Position numbers and translations under genes: made by a program. Below are positions 8,881-16,974 of a DNA stretch of 64,000 nucleotides, piece after piece. Below the pieces are notes generated by a model, which worked only from the letters and a program-made list of their open reading frames with translations, searched no databases and was not told where the DNA came from. Every line of letters begins with the position of its first letter. The first letter of the stretch is position 1. Origin of the DNA: an uncultured Prevotella sp. (lineage in GTDB: Bacteria; Bacteroidota; Bacteroidia; Bacteroidales; Bacteroidaceae); assembly GCA_937907705.1 (NCBI GenBank), contig CALCVP010000083.1, forward strand, positions 62,001 to 126,000, read 5' to 3'.

Positions 8881-9690
8881 ATGAAAATTTTTGATATAGA
8901 CCGTTTCGGCAAGTTGTTTTGCTGGCACTGGCAAGCTTCTAAAAAGCAATATCTTGTGTACACCATTCTGTGCACCATAGCTTTTTTCTTACCCATGCTG
9001 CTCACTGTTCTTCCCCGTCTCAAGGACAATCCGAACTATGTTGAAGGTGCATTGACAACTACCTTTGTCTTTGAGCACATAGCCTTCATGGCCATGATTG
9101 TGGTCAATGGTGCCATGATACAGAAGAACTTGAGAACCAAGCAACAGCGTATCGTATTCAAGATGCTGCCCGCCACCGACTTTGAAAAGTTCATCATGCG
9201 CTATCTTCACGTAACAGTGGGCATGCTGGCAGCTACTTTGCTGGGCTTTGTTTTGGCCGACTTACTGCAAATGCTCATCTGTAAAATGGCTTACGGACAG
9301 GTGCTTGCGTGCGGTACCTCAGAACTTTGGGATGCCATAAACAATTTAATTGACTTCAGCATAGGCAACCAGAAAGCTGTCAGCAGTGCCACATTCGCCA
9401 TTACTTTTCTGCTGATGATTCACTCATTCTACATGTTGGGAGGTGCATTTTTCCGCAAACAGCCAGTCGTATTCACCTCTCTTCTACTGATGTTTTTGTG
9501 TATTCTTCACTTGCAGGTAATCATCTCAATCGACAAATACGACATCATAGCCCTCTCTGCCGTGCAGATGCAGACCGTGTTAAGCGTAATTATAGTCATT
9601 CAGTTAGCAGTAACAGCCGTGTGCTATTGGCTCACCTATCTGCTGTTCAAGCGCATGCAGGTCATCAACAACAAATGGATTAACTTATGA
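8881..9690 (+). CDS. ABC transporter membrane subunit (putative)
   Basis: A 269-residue integral membrane protein with about six hydrophobic segments, for example near residues 30-50, 75-95, 120-140, 180-200 and 235-260. The start at 8881 (MKIFDIDRFG) is preferred to an in-frame start at 8836, which would overlap the ATPase gene. It lies between the ATPase and GntR genes and overlaps the latter by 4 bases (ATGA), so it is probably the permease of the same transporter. Sequence motifs alone do not prove this. Confidence 0.8.
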   Translation: MKIFDIDRFGKLFCWHWQASKKQYLVYTILCTIAFFLPMLLTVLPRLKDNPNYVEGALTTTFVFEHIAFMAMIVVNGAMIQKNLRTKQQRIVFKMLPATDFEKFIMRYLHVTVGMLAATLLGFVLADLLQMLICKMAYGQVLACGTSELWDAINNLIDFSIGNQKAVSSATFAITFLLMIHSFYMLGGAFFRKQPVVFTSLLLMFLCILHLQVIISIDKYDIIALSAVQMQTVLSVIIVIQLAVTAVCYWLTYLLFKRMQVINNKWINL

Positions 9691-10055
9691 TTTTCAGCAA
9701 CGACAAAGCCATCTACATACAAATAGCCGACCGACTCTGCGATGAGATACTCACAGACAAGTACAAGGAAGACGAGCGCATACCCAGTGTGAGGGAGTAT
9801 GCCGTGCTTCTTGAAGTCAACAACAATACCACTGTGAAAGCTTATGACCAGTTGGCACAGTCCGGCATCATCTATAACAAGCGAGGATTAGGCTACTTTG
9901 TATCCGCAGGTGCCAAAGAGCAAATACTTAAAGAGCGCAGAAGCATATTCATGAAGCAGCGCTTACCTGATTTGTTTCGCGACATGCAGATGCTCGATAT
10001 CAGCTTTACCGAGATAGAAGCGGCATGGAAGCAGTATCTGGAAAGTAATCAATAG
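9687..10055 (+). CDS. GntR-family regulator, YtrA type
   Basis: A 122-residue protein consisting of a winged helix-turn-helix (IYIQIADRLCDEI, then RIPSVREYAVLLEVNNNT and KAYDQL) plus a short helical tail, without the large effector domain of most GntR proteins. This is the YtrA subfamily, which usually represses its own ABC transporter operon. It overlaps the permease gene by 4 bases and is the last gene of the operon, whereas YtrA is more often first. The operator was not located. Confidence 0.9.
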   Translation: MIFSNDKAIYIQIADRLCDEILTDKYKEDERIPSVREYAVLLEVNNNTTVKAYDQLAQSGIIYNKRGLGYFVSAGAKEQILKERRSIFMKQRLPDLFRDMQMLDISFTEIEAAWKQYLESNQ

Positions 10056-10083
10056 CATTACCGTATATACTCTCTTGACAAGC

Positions 10084-10123
10084 AAAGGCAAGACTTGTGT
10101 CGGTGGACACAGGGCTTGCCTTT
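10084..10123. terminator. Shared terminator between GntR and flippase genes
   Basis: Arms 10084-10101 and 10106-10123 pair over 18 bp with one mismatch and one G-T pair around GGTG. It lies between two convergent genes and can serve both strands. Confidence 0.75.
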
Positions 10124-10190
10124 ACACATTCAATAGCCAAGGAGGTGTTCAAGACTAAACATATACATGCACATGGATGATTCACAAGAA

Positions 10191-11630
10191 TCAGTTAACG
10201 TGCTTTTTCCTTATAAAAGCGATACACTCATCCAGCATCTTGACACGGGCCAACTTCATAATGCCTGCATACAACACGGCAGCCAGCACGATACGGACAC
10301 CCAACAGCAGCCAAAGATTGGCAAGAGACCGGGTCAACCAATAGACCACCAACATCACAGCGGCAGCTGAAAGCATAAAGGGGCACAGGTCTTTCAGCGT
10401 ATCCAGCAGGCTGATACGGGTAAGCTTGTAAAGGCAATGCTGCCAAACCGCCAAGAAAGCAATATAAAACAAGGTGTAAGCCACTACCATTGTGTTGATG
10501 CCATAGTGTGCAAACATGATGACAAGGGCAATCTGCAACACTATCTGAACAATGTTGCACCGCAGATAGATGTCGCTTCTGCCACGGCTAATCATCAGGT
10601 TTTGATACATGGTATAGAAGGGAAGGAAAGCTCCACTCACACAAAGCACCCTCAGCAAGGGCACACAGTGTATCCACCGCTCATGGATGGTAACCAGTAT
10701 AAACTCGCGGGACACCATGCCAAGTCCAAACATTGCGGGGAAAGACAGAAAGGCAGTAAAGCGCATCATCTTGCGAAACACACGGCGCTCGCGCTCTTTA
10801 TCGTCATTGATTTCAGCCAACATAGGCTGCGCTACCTGCCCGACGGTGCCCGACAGGAGTGAAGAGGCCATCGTGTTCCACTTGTATGCCTGAGTGAAAT
10901 TGCCCACCACATGAATGGGAAAGAGACGTCCGAAGATAAAGGTCAGTATATTGTTGCTCACGGTATTGATGATCATGGTGAACAAAAGCTTTACACTGAA
11001 GCGGAACATGCGCTTTACGGGTCTGAAATCGATATGCAGTGATGGGCGCCAAGGGGTGTAATAATAGCGCCCTATGTTCAATACCGTGATGTAAACCACC
11101 TGTTGCCAGGCTATGCTCCAATAGGCCTTGCCCCGAAAAGCCAACACAATGCCTGTAATGCCCGATAGCAGCAATGCCACGACACCTATGACTGTAACTT
11201 GCTTGACCATCATATTCTTAAACATATAGGCACTGTGTGCTATGCCGAACGATGAGATAACGAAAGCCAAGAACACAAAGCGCGACAGCTCTACAAGGGC
11301 CGACTGGCGAAAGTAAAGGGCTATCAGTGGGGCTGAGAAGAACAAGATGACATAGATGGTGATGCTGGTCAGGATGTTAAACCAAAAGACACTGTTGTAG
11401 TCGTTGGCGGTAGGCTGCCGCATATTGGTCAGTGCCTGTGTAAAGCCACAGCTCTGCAAGTTGCCCGCTATGGTAGTAAAAATGGTCAAGACACCCACCA
11501 AGCCGTAATCGGCCGGCGAGAGCAAGCGTGCCAAATAGATGCCAAACAGGAGGTTCAATATCTGTGTAGTGGTATTGTTGAACATGCTCCAAAGTAGTCC
11601 TTTGGCAGTTTTTTCCTTCAAAGAGTCCAT
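10191..11630 (-). CDS. Polysaccharide flippase, Wzx/WzxC-like
   Basis: A 479-residue inner-membrane protein with 12-14 hydrophobic segments. The N-terminus (KGLLWSMFNNTTTQILNL, then ARLLSPADYGLVGVL) is typical of the polysaccharide-transporter (MOP) superfamily that moves lipid-linked oligosaccharides across the membrane. It is downstream of a glycosyltransferase on the same strand (83-base gap), and a LicD-like gene is divergent from that pair. Together they suggest assembly and decoration of a surface glycan. The substrate cannot be read from the sequence. Confidence 0.9.
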   Translation of the reverse strand: MDSLKEKTAKGLLWSMFNNTTTQILNLLFGIYLARLLSPADYGLVGVLTIFTTIAGNLQSCGFTQALTNMRQPTANDYNSVFWFNILTSITIYVILFFSAPLIALYFRQSALVELSRFVFLAFVISSFGIAHSAYMFKNMMVKQVTVIGVVALLLSGITGIVLAFRGKAYWSIAWQQVVYITVLNIGRYYYTPWRPSLHIDFRPVKRMFRFSVKLLFTMIINTVSNNILTFIFGRLFPIHVVGNFTQAYKWNTMASSLLSGTVGQVAQPMLAEINDDKERERRVFRKMMRFTAFLSFPAMFGLGMVSREFILVTIHERWIHCVPLLRVLCVSGAFLPFYTMYQNLMISRGRSDIYLRCNIVQIVLQIALVIMFAHYGINTMVVAYTLFYIAFLAVWQHCLYKLTRISLLDTLKDLCPFMLSAAAVMLVVYWLTRSLANLWLLLGVRIVLAAVLYAGIMKLARVKMLDECIAFIRKKHVN

Positions 11631-11713
11631 TTCCTTTATTTCTATAACCTTGTATTATGTGTTTCTTCTACTTCTTTTTCAACCTTGGCGGCACACTTGC
11701 CGCTTGCCATGTA

Positions 11714-12829
11714 CTACGCCTTCAGGTCGCTTACTAACAGATGGTAACGCGCTTCATAGGCGGTTTGCATCTGCCGCAAACCAAAGCGTTGCTCTGCAAA
11801 GCACTGTGCCTCACGCCCCAAAGCGTGGCTATCGGCAGTGGGCATCAGCTTGGTAAAGAGTTGCAAGTAATGGTCTATGCTGTTGTTTTCCACCTTCAGA
11901 CACCAATTTTTGGGCAGTGTCTCGCGCAGTCCGGGCGCATCATTGATAATGGTTGGCGTGGCAGCCATGCCTGCTTCGATAGCCATGAGAGGCAGTCCTT
12001 CAAAAAGTGAGGGCATAAACAGATAGTCGAAGCTGCCCAAATAGGCAGATATACCATAGAGCGGACCGCTGAGCGTAACCGTAGGCAAGCCACTTAATTC
12101 ACGCTCTACGAGGGTTTGCTCCTCGCCCGAACCAAAGAGATAGAAACGGTAGCGAGAGTTATGGGCCAACCGCTTGATAACCTCTACCAACACCGTGATG
12201 CCTTTTTGGGCAGAATACCGCCCTGCAAACAATATGTTGGTCTTGTCCTTTGCCAGTCCTGCATAAGGCTTCTGTGCCACCTGCTCCACCCCATTGTAAA
12301 TGATAGGGGGCTGCTCGCCGTAGACTTTCTGATAGCATTGGCGGGTCGATTCGGATATGGCCACATTGCAATGGTGCTGCTGAAAGAAGGCTTCCACACG
12401 TCTGCCTGTAGCCTGCATGCCTGTCCACAACCGGGTGTTGTGTATCGTGCGCACCACACGACAGCGCTTCAGCAACCACGGAAAGAGGCGGAAGAAGGTG
12501 TAGACACCCAAATCGGGCATCTCTGTATGGGTGTGTATCACCTGCGGCCGATGGCGCAAGAACAGAAAGATAAACCACAAGGGAAAGGTGAGTGCCGCCA
12601 ACCGCTCAAACAGATAGTGGAAATGCACATCTGGAACCATGCCCCGATGGTAAGTTATATCATGCTGACGCAACTCTGACAAGAACCGGGCTGTAAACGG
12701 ACCATGGGCACGCAACAGTTCTACTACATGGTATTCGATGTCTGGAGAAGCCGAATGGGCTATGTTGAGAGCCACACGCTCGGCACCGCCTACATCAAAG
12801 TGGGATATGATATGGAATACTTTTATCAT
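11714..12829 (-). CDS. Glycosyltransferase, GT4-like
   Basis: A 371-residue GT-B enzyme. The N-terminal domain begins IKVFHIISHFDVGGAERV, with the GGAE acceptor-side loop. The C-terminal donor domain has LFAGRYSAQKGI and the E-x7-E motif in SLFEGLPLMAIEAG near residues 270-285. It is expected to add a sugar to a lipid-linked glycan at the cytosolic membrane face. The start at 12829 is chosen over 12892 because it gives the normal N-terminus and leaves a perfect promoter upstream. It leads the flippase gene in a probable operon. Confidence 0.9.
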   Translation of the reverse strand: MIKVFHIISHFDVGGAERVALNIAHSASPDIEYHVVELLRAHGPFTARFLSELRQHDITYHRGMVPDVHFHYLFERLAALTFPLWFIFLFLRHRPQVIHTHTEMPDLGVYTFFRLFPWLLKRCRVVRTIHNTRLWTGMQATGRRVEAFFQQHHCNVAISESTRQCYQKVYGEQPPIIYNGVEQVAQKPYAGLAKDKTNILFAGRYSAQKGITVLVEVIKRLAHNSRYRFYLFGSGEEQTLVERELSGLPTVTLSGPLYGISAYLGSFDYLFMPSLFEGLPLMAIEAGMAATPTIINDAPGLRETLPKNWCLKVENNSIDHYLQLFTKLMPTADSHALGREAQCFAEQRFGLRQMQTAYEARYHLLVSDLKA

Positions 12830-12862
12830 TATATTGGCAATGGGTATAGTAGCAATATCTTG

Positions 12863-12893
12863 CAAATTTAGCAATAATGTGGCTTTATTCAAA
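12863..12893 (-). promoter_or_regulatory. Glycosyltransferase-flippase promoter
   Basis: TAAATTTG (12863-12870) and TTTG (12890-12893) on the minus strand with a 19-base spacer. It lies back to back with the licD-side element at 12904. Confidence 0.7.
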
Positions 12894-12903
12894 ATAATTG
12901 AAT

Positions 12904-12911
12904 TATTTTTG
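12904..12911 (+). promoter_or_regulatory. Possible -7 element of the LicD-like gene
   Basis: TATTTTTG on the plus strand, 37 bases before the ATG at 12949. The -33 element is poor. Confidence 0.4.
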
Positions 12912-12948
12912 CACCACTTTAAAGCATTGAAACTTTACACCCATAGCA

Positions 12949-13731
12949 ATGAAACAAATAACAGACATTAAGGAATTAAGACAAATACAAATAGCCATTC
13001 TGGACGAGATAGACCGCTTCTGCACGGCCCATGGTATCACTTATTTTCTGTCAAGCGGCACCTTGATAGGAGCTGTCAGACACAAAGGCTACATTCCTTG
13101 GGACGATGACATAGACCTATACATGCCGCGGCAGGACTATGAACGCTTCTTGCGTGAGTATCACGACTGTAAAAACGTGTATAGAATAATGTCGCCCGAC
13201 ACGGACAAGAACTACTGTTATACCTTTGCCAAAATGGTCAACACCCGCACACGACTGGTGGAAACAGAAACGAAAGGCTATGAAATAGGTGTGTTTGTAG
13301 ACCTGTTTCCCATTGACTATGTTACCGACAATATGGCAGAACGCAGGCGTATCTTCAAATACAAGCGCCTGCTTTACAAAATCCGCAGATGCAAATTGTC
13401 GCACGAAAACTACCTTGCCTCGCGCTTGGCTTACCTCTGCTATAAATACCTGCCTGTACCCTTGTCTGCCATCAACAGCATTATCAGGCGCATGACCGTC
13501 AGGCGTGAGCCTACCCAAACGGTGTGCAACATGAGCGAATCGGGACCAAGCATCAAGGGATGTTTTGCTGCCAAAGACATTGCTTCATCGGTAGACATAC
13601 TCTTTGAGGGCAAATACTACAAGACCATGGTGGGCTATAAAGACTATCTGAGCCACACCTATGGCAACTACATGCAGCTGCCACCGGTAGAGCAGCGCGT
13701 AACCCACAGCTTTGAAGCATACTGGTTGTAA
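12949..13731 (+). CDS. LicD-family phosphotransferase
   Basis: A 260-residue cytosolic protein with the LicD/nucleotidyltransferase-fold motifs: SSGTLIGAVRHKG and the metal-binding WDDDIDLYMPR near residues 50-60. LicD proteins move a phospho-amine head group (phosphocholine in Haemophilus and pneumococcus) from a CDP carrier to a glycan. It is divergent from the glycosyltransferase-flippase pair. The nucleotidyltransferase-PLP fusion at 16975-18807 could supply the CDP-linked donor (inference). The transferred group could be ethanolamine, serinol or choline phosphate. Confidence 0.9.
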   Translation: MKQITDIKELRQIQIAILDEIDRFCTAHGITYFLSSGTLIGAVRHKGYIPWDDDIDLYMPRQDYERFLREYHDCKNVYRIMSPDTDKNYCYTFAKMVNTRTRLVETETKGYEIGVFVDLFPIDYVTDNMAERRRIFKYKRLLYKIRRCKLSHENYLASRLAYLCYKYLPVPLSAINSIIRRMTVRREPTQTVCNMSESGPSIKGCFAAKDIASSVDILFEGKYYKTMVGYKDYLSHTYGNYMQLPPVEQRVTHSFEAYWL

Positions 13732-13776
13732 TGCATATCACAAGTACTTCATTATCAATATATTACAAACATTATT

Positions 13777-13883
13777 CCAATAGCTATGCAATCGCCTTGC
13801 AAAAGCATAGCTATTGGTTCACGATTGCACTGCTATTGGCTGCCGAAAGCAGTGCAATCGGAAAGCAAAAGCTATGCTCTTGG
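13777..13883. repeat. 22-bp phased dyad array B (5 dyads)
   Basis: Cores start at 13783, 13805, 13827, 13849 and 13871 (GCTATGC, GCATAGC, GCACTGC, GCAGTGC, GCTATGC). The length is 107 bp. Two perfect 13-bp inverted repeats, 13777-13789/13805-13817 and 13822-13834/13848-13860, each join adjacent dyads. The context is convergent gene ends. Confidence 0.9.
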
Positions 13884-13961
13884 AAAACGGCAAGGTTTCT
13901 CAAAGAAAACAGCAGCAGCAAAGCGCAGGTTTCATCTCCTGCAAACCATGCTGCCATACCA

Positions 13962-14005
13962 ATAAAAAACACCCGCAAAGGGGCTTTGTTGCCGCTTTGC
14001 GGGTG
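13962..14005 (-). terminator. Ferritin gene terminator
   Basis: Arms 13970-13980 and 13995-14005 form a perfect 11-bp GC-rich stem. On the minus strand a T run (from AATAAAAAA) follows it. Confidence 0.75.
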
Positions 14006-14041
14006 CTTTGGTTGTTATGTATCAAGTGCTATACTGTCTTG

Positions 14042-14566
14042 CTACAAAGTAGAATTGGCCAATGGAGCAGCCTGTGTATAAGTGCGTGCACCTAACTCTT
14101 TGTCGAGCATGTACAAGCCGTAACCGTTGTCTTTTATCATCCTCAAGTTGTCGATAATGGTCTGAGCGTTCTCTTCTTCCTCTACCTGCTCGTCTACAAA
14201 CCATTTGAGCATGCTCTGTGTAGCAAAGTCATTTGCCTCATGAGTCAATGCATAAAGCTTGTTGATCAATGATGTTATGTGCTGCTCATGCTTCAATGTA
14301 GCCTCATATACGTCAAGCACGTCTTTCCACTCGGTAGGAACAGCATTGACAGGCTTTAGCTCTACGCGGCCGTTGCGCTGGTTGATATAGTTGAAAAGTA
14401 TCTTGGCATGGTCTTGCTCCTCTTTGAACTGCACCTCAAACCATGATGCCATACCTGGCTGACCGATGTGATGGCAATAAGCAGCCATTGACAAATAAAG
14501 GTAAGCTGACCACATCTCTTCATTAATCTGCTCGTTCAGAGCCTGCTCTATTCTTTCGTTTAACAT
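14042..14566 (-). CDS. Ferritin
   Basis: A 174-residue non-haem ferritin, a four-helix-bundle iron-storage protein with a ferroxidase centre. Seen: NERIEQALNEQINEEMWSAY, then WFEVQFKEEQDHAKI (the ExxH of the centre) and WFVDEQVEEEENA. The start at 14566 (MLNERIEQ) matches family N-termini. An in-frame start at 14641 adds a non-conserved stretch. Single gene with its own terminator; the iron or oxidative-stress control expected for ferritins is not visible. Confidence 0.95.
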   Translation of the reverse strand: MLNERIEQALNEQINEEMWSAYLYLSMAAYCHHIGQPGMASWFEVQFKEEQDHAKILFNYINQRNGRVELKPVNAVPTEWKDVLDVYEATLKHEQHITSLINKLYALTHEANDFATQSMLKWFVDEQVEEEENAQTIIDNLRMIKDNGYGLYMLDKELGARTYTQAAPLANSTL

Positions 14567-14660
14567 AGTGATTTGTATTTTTAGTAAATGATTAAATGTT
14601 TTCTGTTTTCTTGATATGCAAACATCATGCCAAAAGGCCATTGTAGTTTCTTGTTGTTAA

Positions 14661-15293
14661 CTATTTTTTACGTATCAAGGTAAGTCCGTCACGCAGTGGC
14701 AGAATAACCTTCTCCACGCGCTCGTCATGCGCCACGAAATCATTGAAGTGCTCTATGCCCACAGTCTGACGGTCTGAAGCCTTCGGTGTCTCCAGCACAT
14801 GACCGTCCCAAAGGGTGTTGTCTGCCAGAATAAAGCCACCGGGGCGAAGCACCGAAAGCGTCATTTCGTAGGTCTCAGGATAGGTGCGCTTGTCGCCGTC
14901 TATAAAGGCCATGTCAAACTGTATGCCCAACTTGGGAGCCTCAACATTGGCATCGCCAATGACAAAACGTATCTTGTCTGCCACAGCAGAGCCTTCTATC
15001 CAAGGGCGGGTAAAGTCTTCCTGCTCATCATTAATCTCATAGGTGTACACCATTCCACCCTCTTCAAGACCCTCTGCCATGCAGATGGCGCTGTAACCGC
15101 TGAAAGTTCCCACCTCAAGTATGTTCTTAGGGCGTATCATGCGTACCAACATCTTGAGCAATCTGCCCTGCAAATGGCCGCTGGCCATGCGCCCTCTTAG
15201 CAGATGAACATTCGTGGCACGCCACAATCTGTACAGATAATCGCCCTCAGGGTCTATATGGTCCAAGATATACTGGTCTAATTCTGTATCCAC
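14661..15293 (-). CDS. SAM-dependent O-methyltransferase
   Basis: A class I methyltransferase of the family-3 (caffeoyl-CoA/catechol type) group. The SAM loop ILEVGTFSGYSAICMAEGL is near residues 60-80, followed by IDGDKRTYPETYEM and GGFILADNTLWDG, with metal-ligand aspartates. The substrate is unknown. The start is uncertain: a GTG at 15293 gives the usual N-terminus (DTELDQYILDHIDPEG) and leaves 28 bases after aroQ. An ATG at 15350 would overlap the aroQ end and add an unconserved stretch. It is probably cotranscribed with aroQ. Confidence 0.88.
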   Translation of the reverse strand: MDTELDQYILDHIDPEGDYLYRLWRATNVHLLRGRMASGHLQGRLLKMLVRMIRPKNILEVGTFSGYSAICMAEGLEEGGMVYTYEINDEQEDFTRPWIEGSAVADKIRFVIGDANVEAPKLGIQFDMAFIDGDKRTYPETYEMTLSVLRPGGFILADNTLWDGHVLETPKASDRQTVGIEHFNDFVAHDERVEKVILPLRDGLTLIRKK

Positions 15294-15321
15294 GTATCGC
15301 AGTCTTAAAAAGGTAATACAA

Positions 15322-15750
15322 TCAATGCTGGGCTTTCCATACAAGGGCATCAACAGCCAAACGGTAAGAATCCAGTCCGAAACCACATATCACACCCATA
15401 CACGCACACGAAATCATGGAGCGATGACGGAACTCTTCACGCTGATGAACGTTAGAGATATGCACCTCTATAACAGGCGTCTTCAGCGCACGGATGCAGT
15501 CTTGCAGTGCCACGCTGGTATGGGTGTAGGCCCCTGCATTGAGCACAATGCCGTCATAGCTGAAGCCTACCTCCTGCATCTTGTCTATCATCAGCCCTTC
15601 TACATTGCTCTGACAGTACTCCAACTCCACATTAGGAAACTGCTCACGAAGCTGAGGCAGGTAGCTGTCAAACGAGCTGCTGCCGTAAATGCCCGGCTCT
15701 CTTACACCCAAAAGGTTCAGATTAGGACCGTTAAGAATAAGTATTTTCAT
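15322..15750 (-). CDS. aroQ: 3-Dehydroquinate dehydratase, type II
   Basis: A 142-residue enzyme of the shikimate pathway that dehydrates 3-dehydroquinate; the family forms dodecamers. Seen: ILNGPNLNLLGVREPGIYG with the catalytic Tyr, NAGAYTHTSVALQD, and the anion-site stretch EVHISNVHQREEFR. The start at 15750 (MKILILNGPN) is fixed by the family; the frame stays open to 15996 but the extra part is leader. It is divergent from xerD, a pairing often seen in Bacteroidetes. Confidence 0.96.
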   Translation of the reverse strand: MKILILNGPNLNLLGVREPGIYGSSSFDSYLPQLREQFPNVELEYCQSNVEGLMIDKMQEVGFSYDGIVLNAGAYTHTSVALQDCIRALKTPVIEVHISNVHQREEFRHRSMISCACMGVICGFGLDSYRLAVDALVWKAQH

Positions 15751-15767
15751 AATCAAATTAATTTTAA

Positions 15768-15775
15768 TAACTTTG
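15768..15775 (+). promoter_or_regulatory. Possible xerD -7 element
   Basis: TAACTTTG on the plus strand, about 105 bases before xerD. With the opposing element at 15865 it would give overlapping divergent leaders. The -33 is not clear. Confidence 0.4.
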
Positions 15776-15864
15776 CAGAAGCACTGCTTCCGCACTGAAC
15801 TTTCAAGTTCTCCGCACCGCAAAAAGGGTGAACATACAAGGCAGAAGCACGCTGCCATACGTTG

Positions 15865-15872
15865 CAAAAGTA
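15865..15872 (-). promoter_or_regulatory. Possible aroQ -7 element
   Basis: TACTTTTG on the minus strand, about 115 bases before aroQ, facing the xerD element. The -33 is not clear. Confidence 0.4.
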
Positions 15873-15879
15873 ACAATAA

Positions 15880-16842
15880 ATGATGGAAAAAGAAAGCAAA
15901 AGCACATTTAATATAGTAAAGAAGTATCAGCAATACATGAAACTGGAGCGCAACTTTACGCAAAATACGCTCAATGCTTACGTACAAGACCTGCAAAAAT
16001 TGCTACATTTCCTGCGTTCAGAACAGATAAACCCCTTGGAGGTAAAACTCGAAACGCTGCGCACCTTTGCCGCTTCGCTGCACGACATAGGCATCGGACC
16101 GCGCTCGCAATGCCGCATACTGAGTGGCGTGCGCACCTTTTATAAGTATCTGCAACTGGAAGGTTACATCAAGGATGACCCCTCAGAACTGCTTGAATCG
16201 CCCAAACTGGGCGACCATCTTCCTGAAGTGCTCACCACAGAAGAGGTGGACAGGCTCGAAGCGGCCATTGACCTCAGCAAGTGGGAGGGACAACGCAACC
16301 GCACCATTATAGAGATATTGTTCAGCTGCGGACTACGTGTCAGCGAGCTGACCACACTGAAAATGTCTGACCTTTACCTGGAAGACGGCTTCATAAAAGT
16401 GCATGGCAAGGGGCGCAAAGAGCGGTTAGTGCCTATCTCGCAAAGTGCAATAAAGCAACTGAACTATTGGTTCATAGACCGCAACTTGATGAACATAAAG
16501 CCCGGCGAGGAAGATTATGTGTTCCTGAACCGCCGCGGTGCACACCTCACACGCACCATGATTCTTATCATGATCAAGCGATTGGGGGCAGAAGCAGGCA
16601 TCAACAAGACCATCAGTCCGCACACCTTGCGCCACAGTTTTGCCACAGCCATGCTTGAAGGCGGGGCAGACCTCAGAGCCATACAAGTGATGTTGGGTCA
16701 CGAAAGCATTGACACCACAGAGATTTACACGCATATTGATACCCATACGCTGCGCGAAGAGATACTGGAACATCACCCACGAAACCAGAAACAGCAAGAA
16801 ACAAGAAATAAGGACCAGAGAGACAACACTACCTTTGAATAA
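15880..16842 (+). CDS. xerD: Tyrosine recombinase XerD
   Basis: A 320-residue site-specific recombinase that, with XerC, resolves chromosome dimers at dif. The N-terminal SAM-like core-binding domain (FTQNTLNAYVQDLQKLLHFL) is followed by the catalytic domain: first Arg in CGLRVSELTTL (about residue 151), HTLRHSFATAM with His and Arg, LGHESIDTTEIYTH with the His and the nucleophilic Tyr. The length and housekeeping context (aroQ) point to the chromosomal recombinase, not a mobile-element integrase. A Lys/Arg/Gln-rich tail of about 25 residues follows the catalytic domain. Confidence 0.93.
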   Translation: MMEKESKSTFNIVKKYQQYMKLERNFTQNTLNAYVQDLQKLLHFLRSEQINPLEVKLETLRTFAASLHDIGIGPRSQCRILSGVRTFYKYLQLEGYIKDDPSELLESPKLGDHLPEVLTTEEVDRLEAAIDLSKWEGQRNRTIIEILFSCGLRVSELTTLKMSDLYLEDGFIKVHGKGRKERLVPISQSAIKQLNYWFIDRNLMNIKPGEEDYVFLNRRGAHLTRTMILIMIKRLGAEAGINKTISPHTLRHSFATAMLEGGADLRAIQVMLGHESIDTTEIYTHIDTHTLREEILEHHPRNQKQQETRNKDQRDNTTFE

Positions 16843-16894
16843 GATAGGCGGCGCTTCGGAAATGAAAATAAAACGCCGTTTCACTTTGTTTTAT

Positions 16895-16925
16895 TTTGCA
16901 TTTCACTCAACTTGCACTACCTTTG
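16895..16925 (+). promoter_or_regulatory. Promoter of the nucleotidyltransferase-PLP fusion
   Basis: TTTG (16895-16898), a 19-base spacer and TACCTTTG (16918-16925). Both elements match consensus. The leader is about 45 bases. Confidence 0.75.
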
Positions 16926-16974
16926 TCCCTATACAAAGCGGCAATACATCACAAAACCCATAAATAGAAACATT

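Noticed and set aside
13731..14095. Overlapping plus-strand ORFs of about 90-116 residues
   Set aside because: They translate array B and the ferritin terminator.
15880..16842. Tyrosine recombinase as an integrase of a mobile element
   Set aside because: Length, XerD-type sequence and position beside aroQ are housekeeping. No attachment-site duplication, conjugation or phage gene is nearby.
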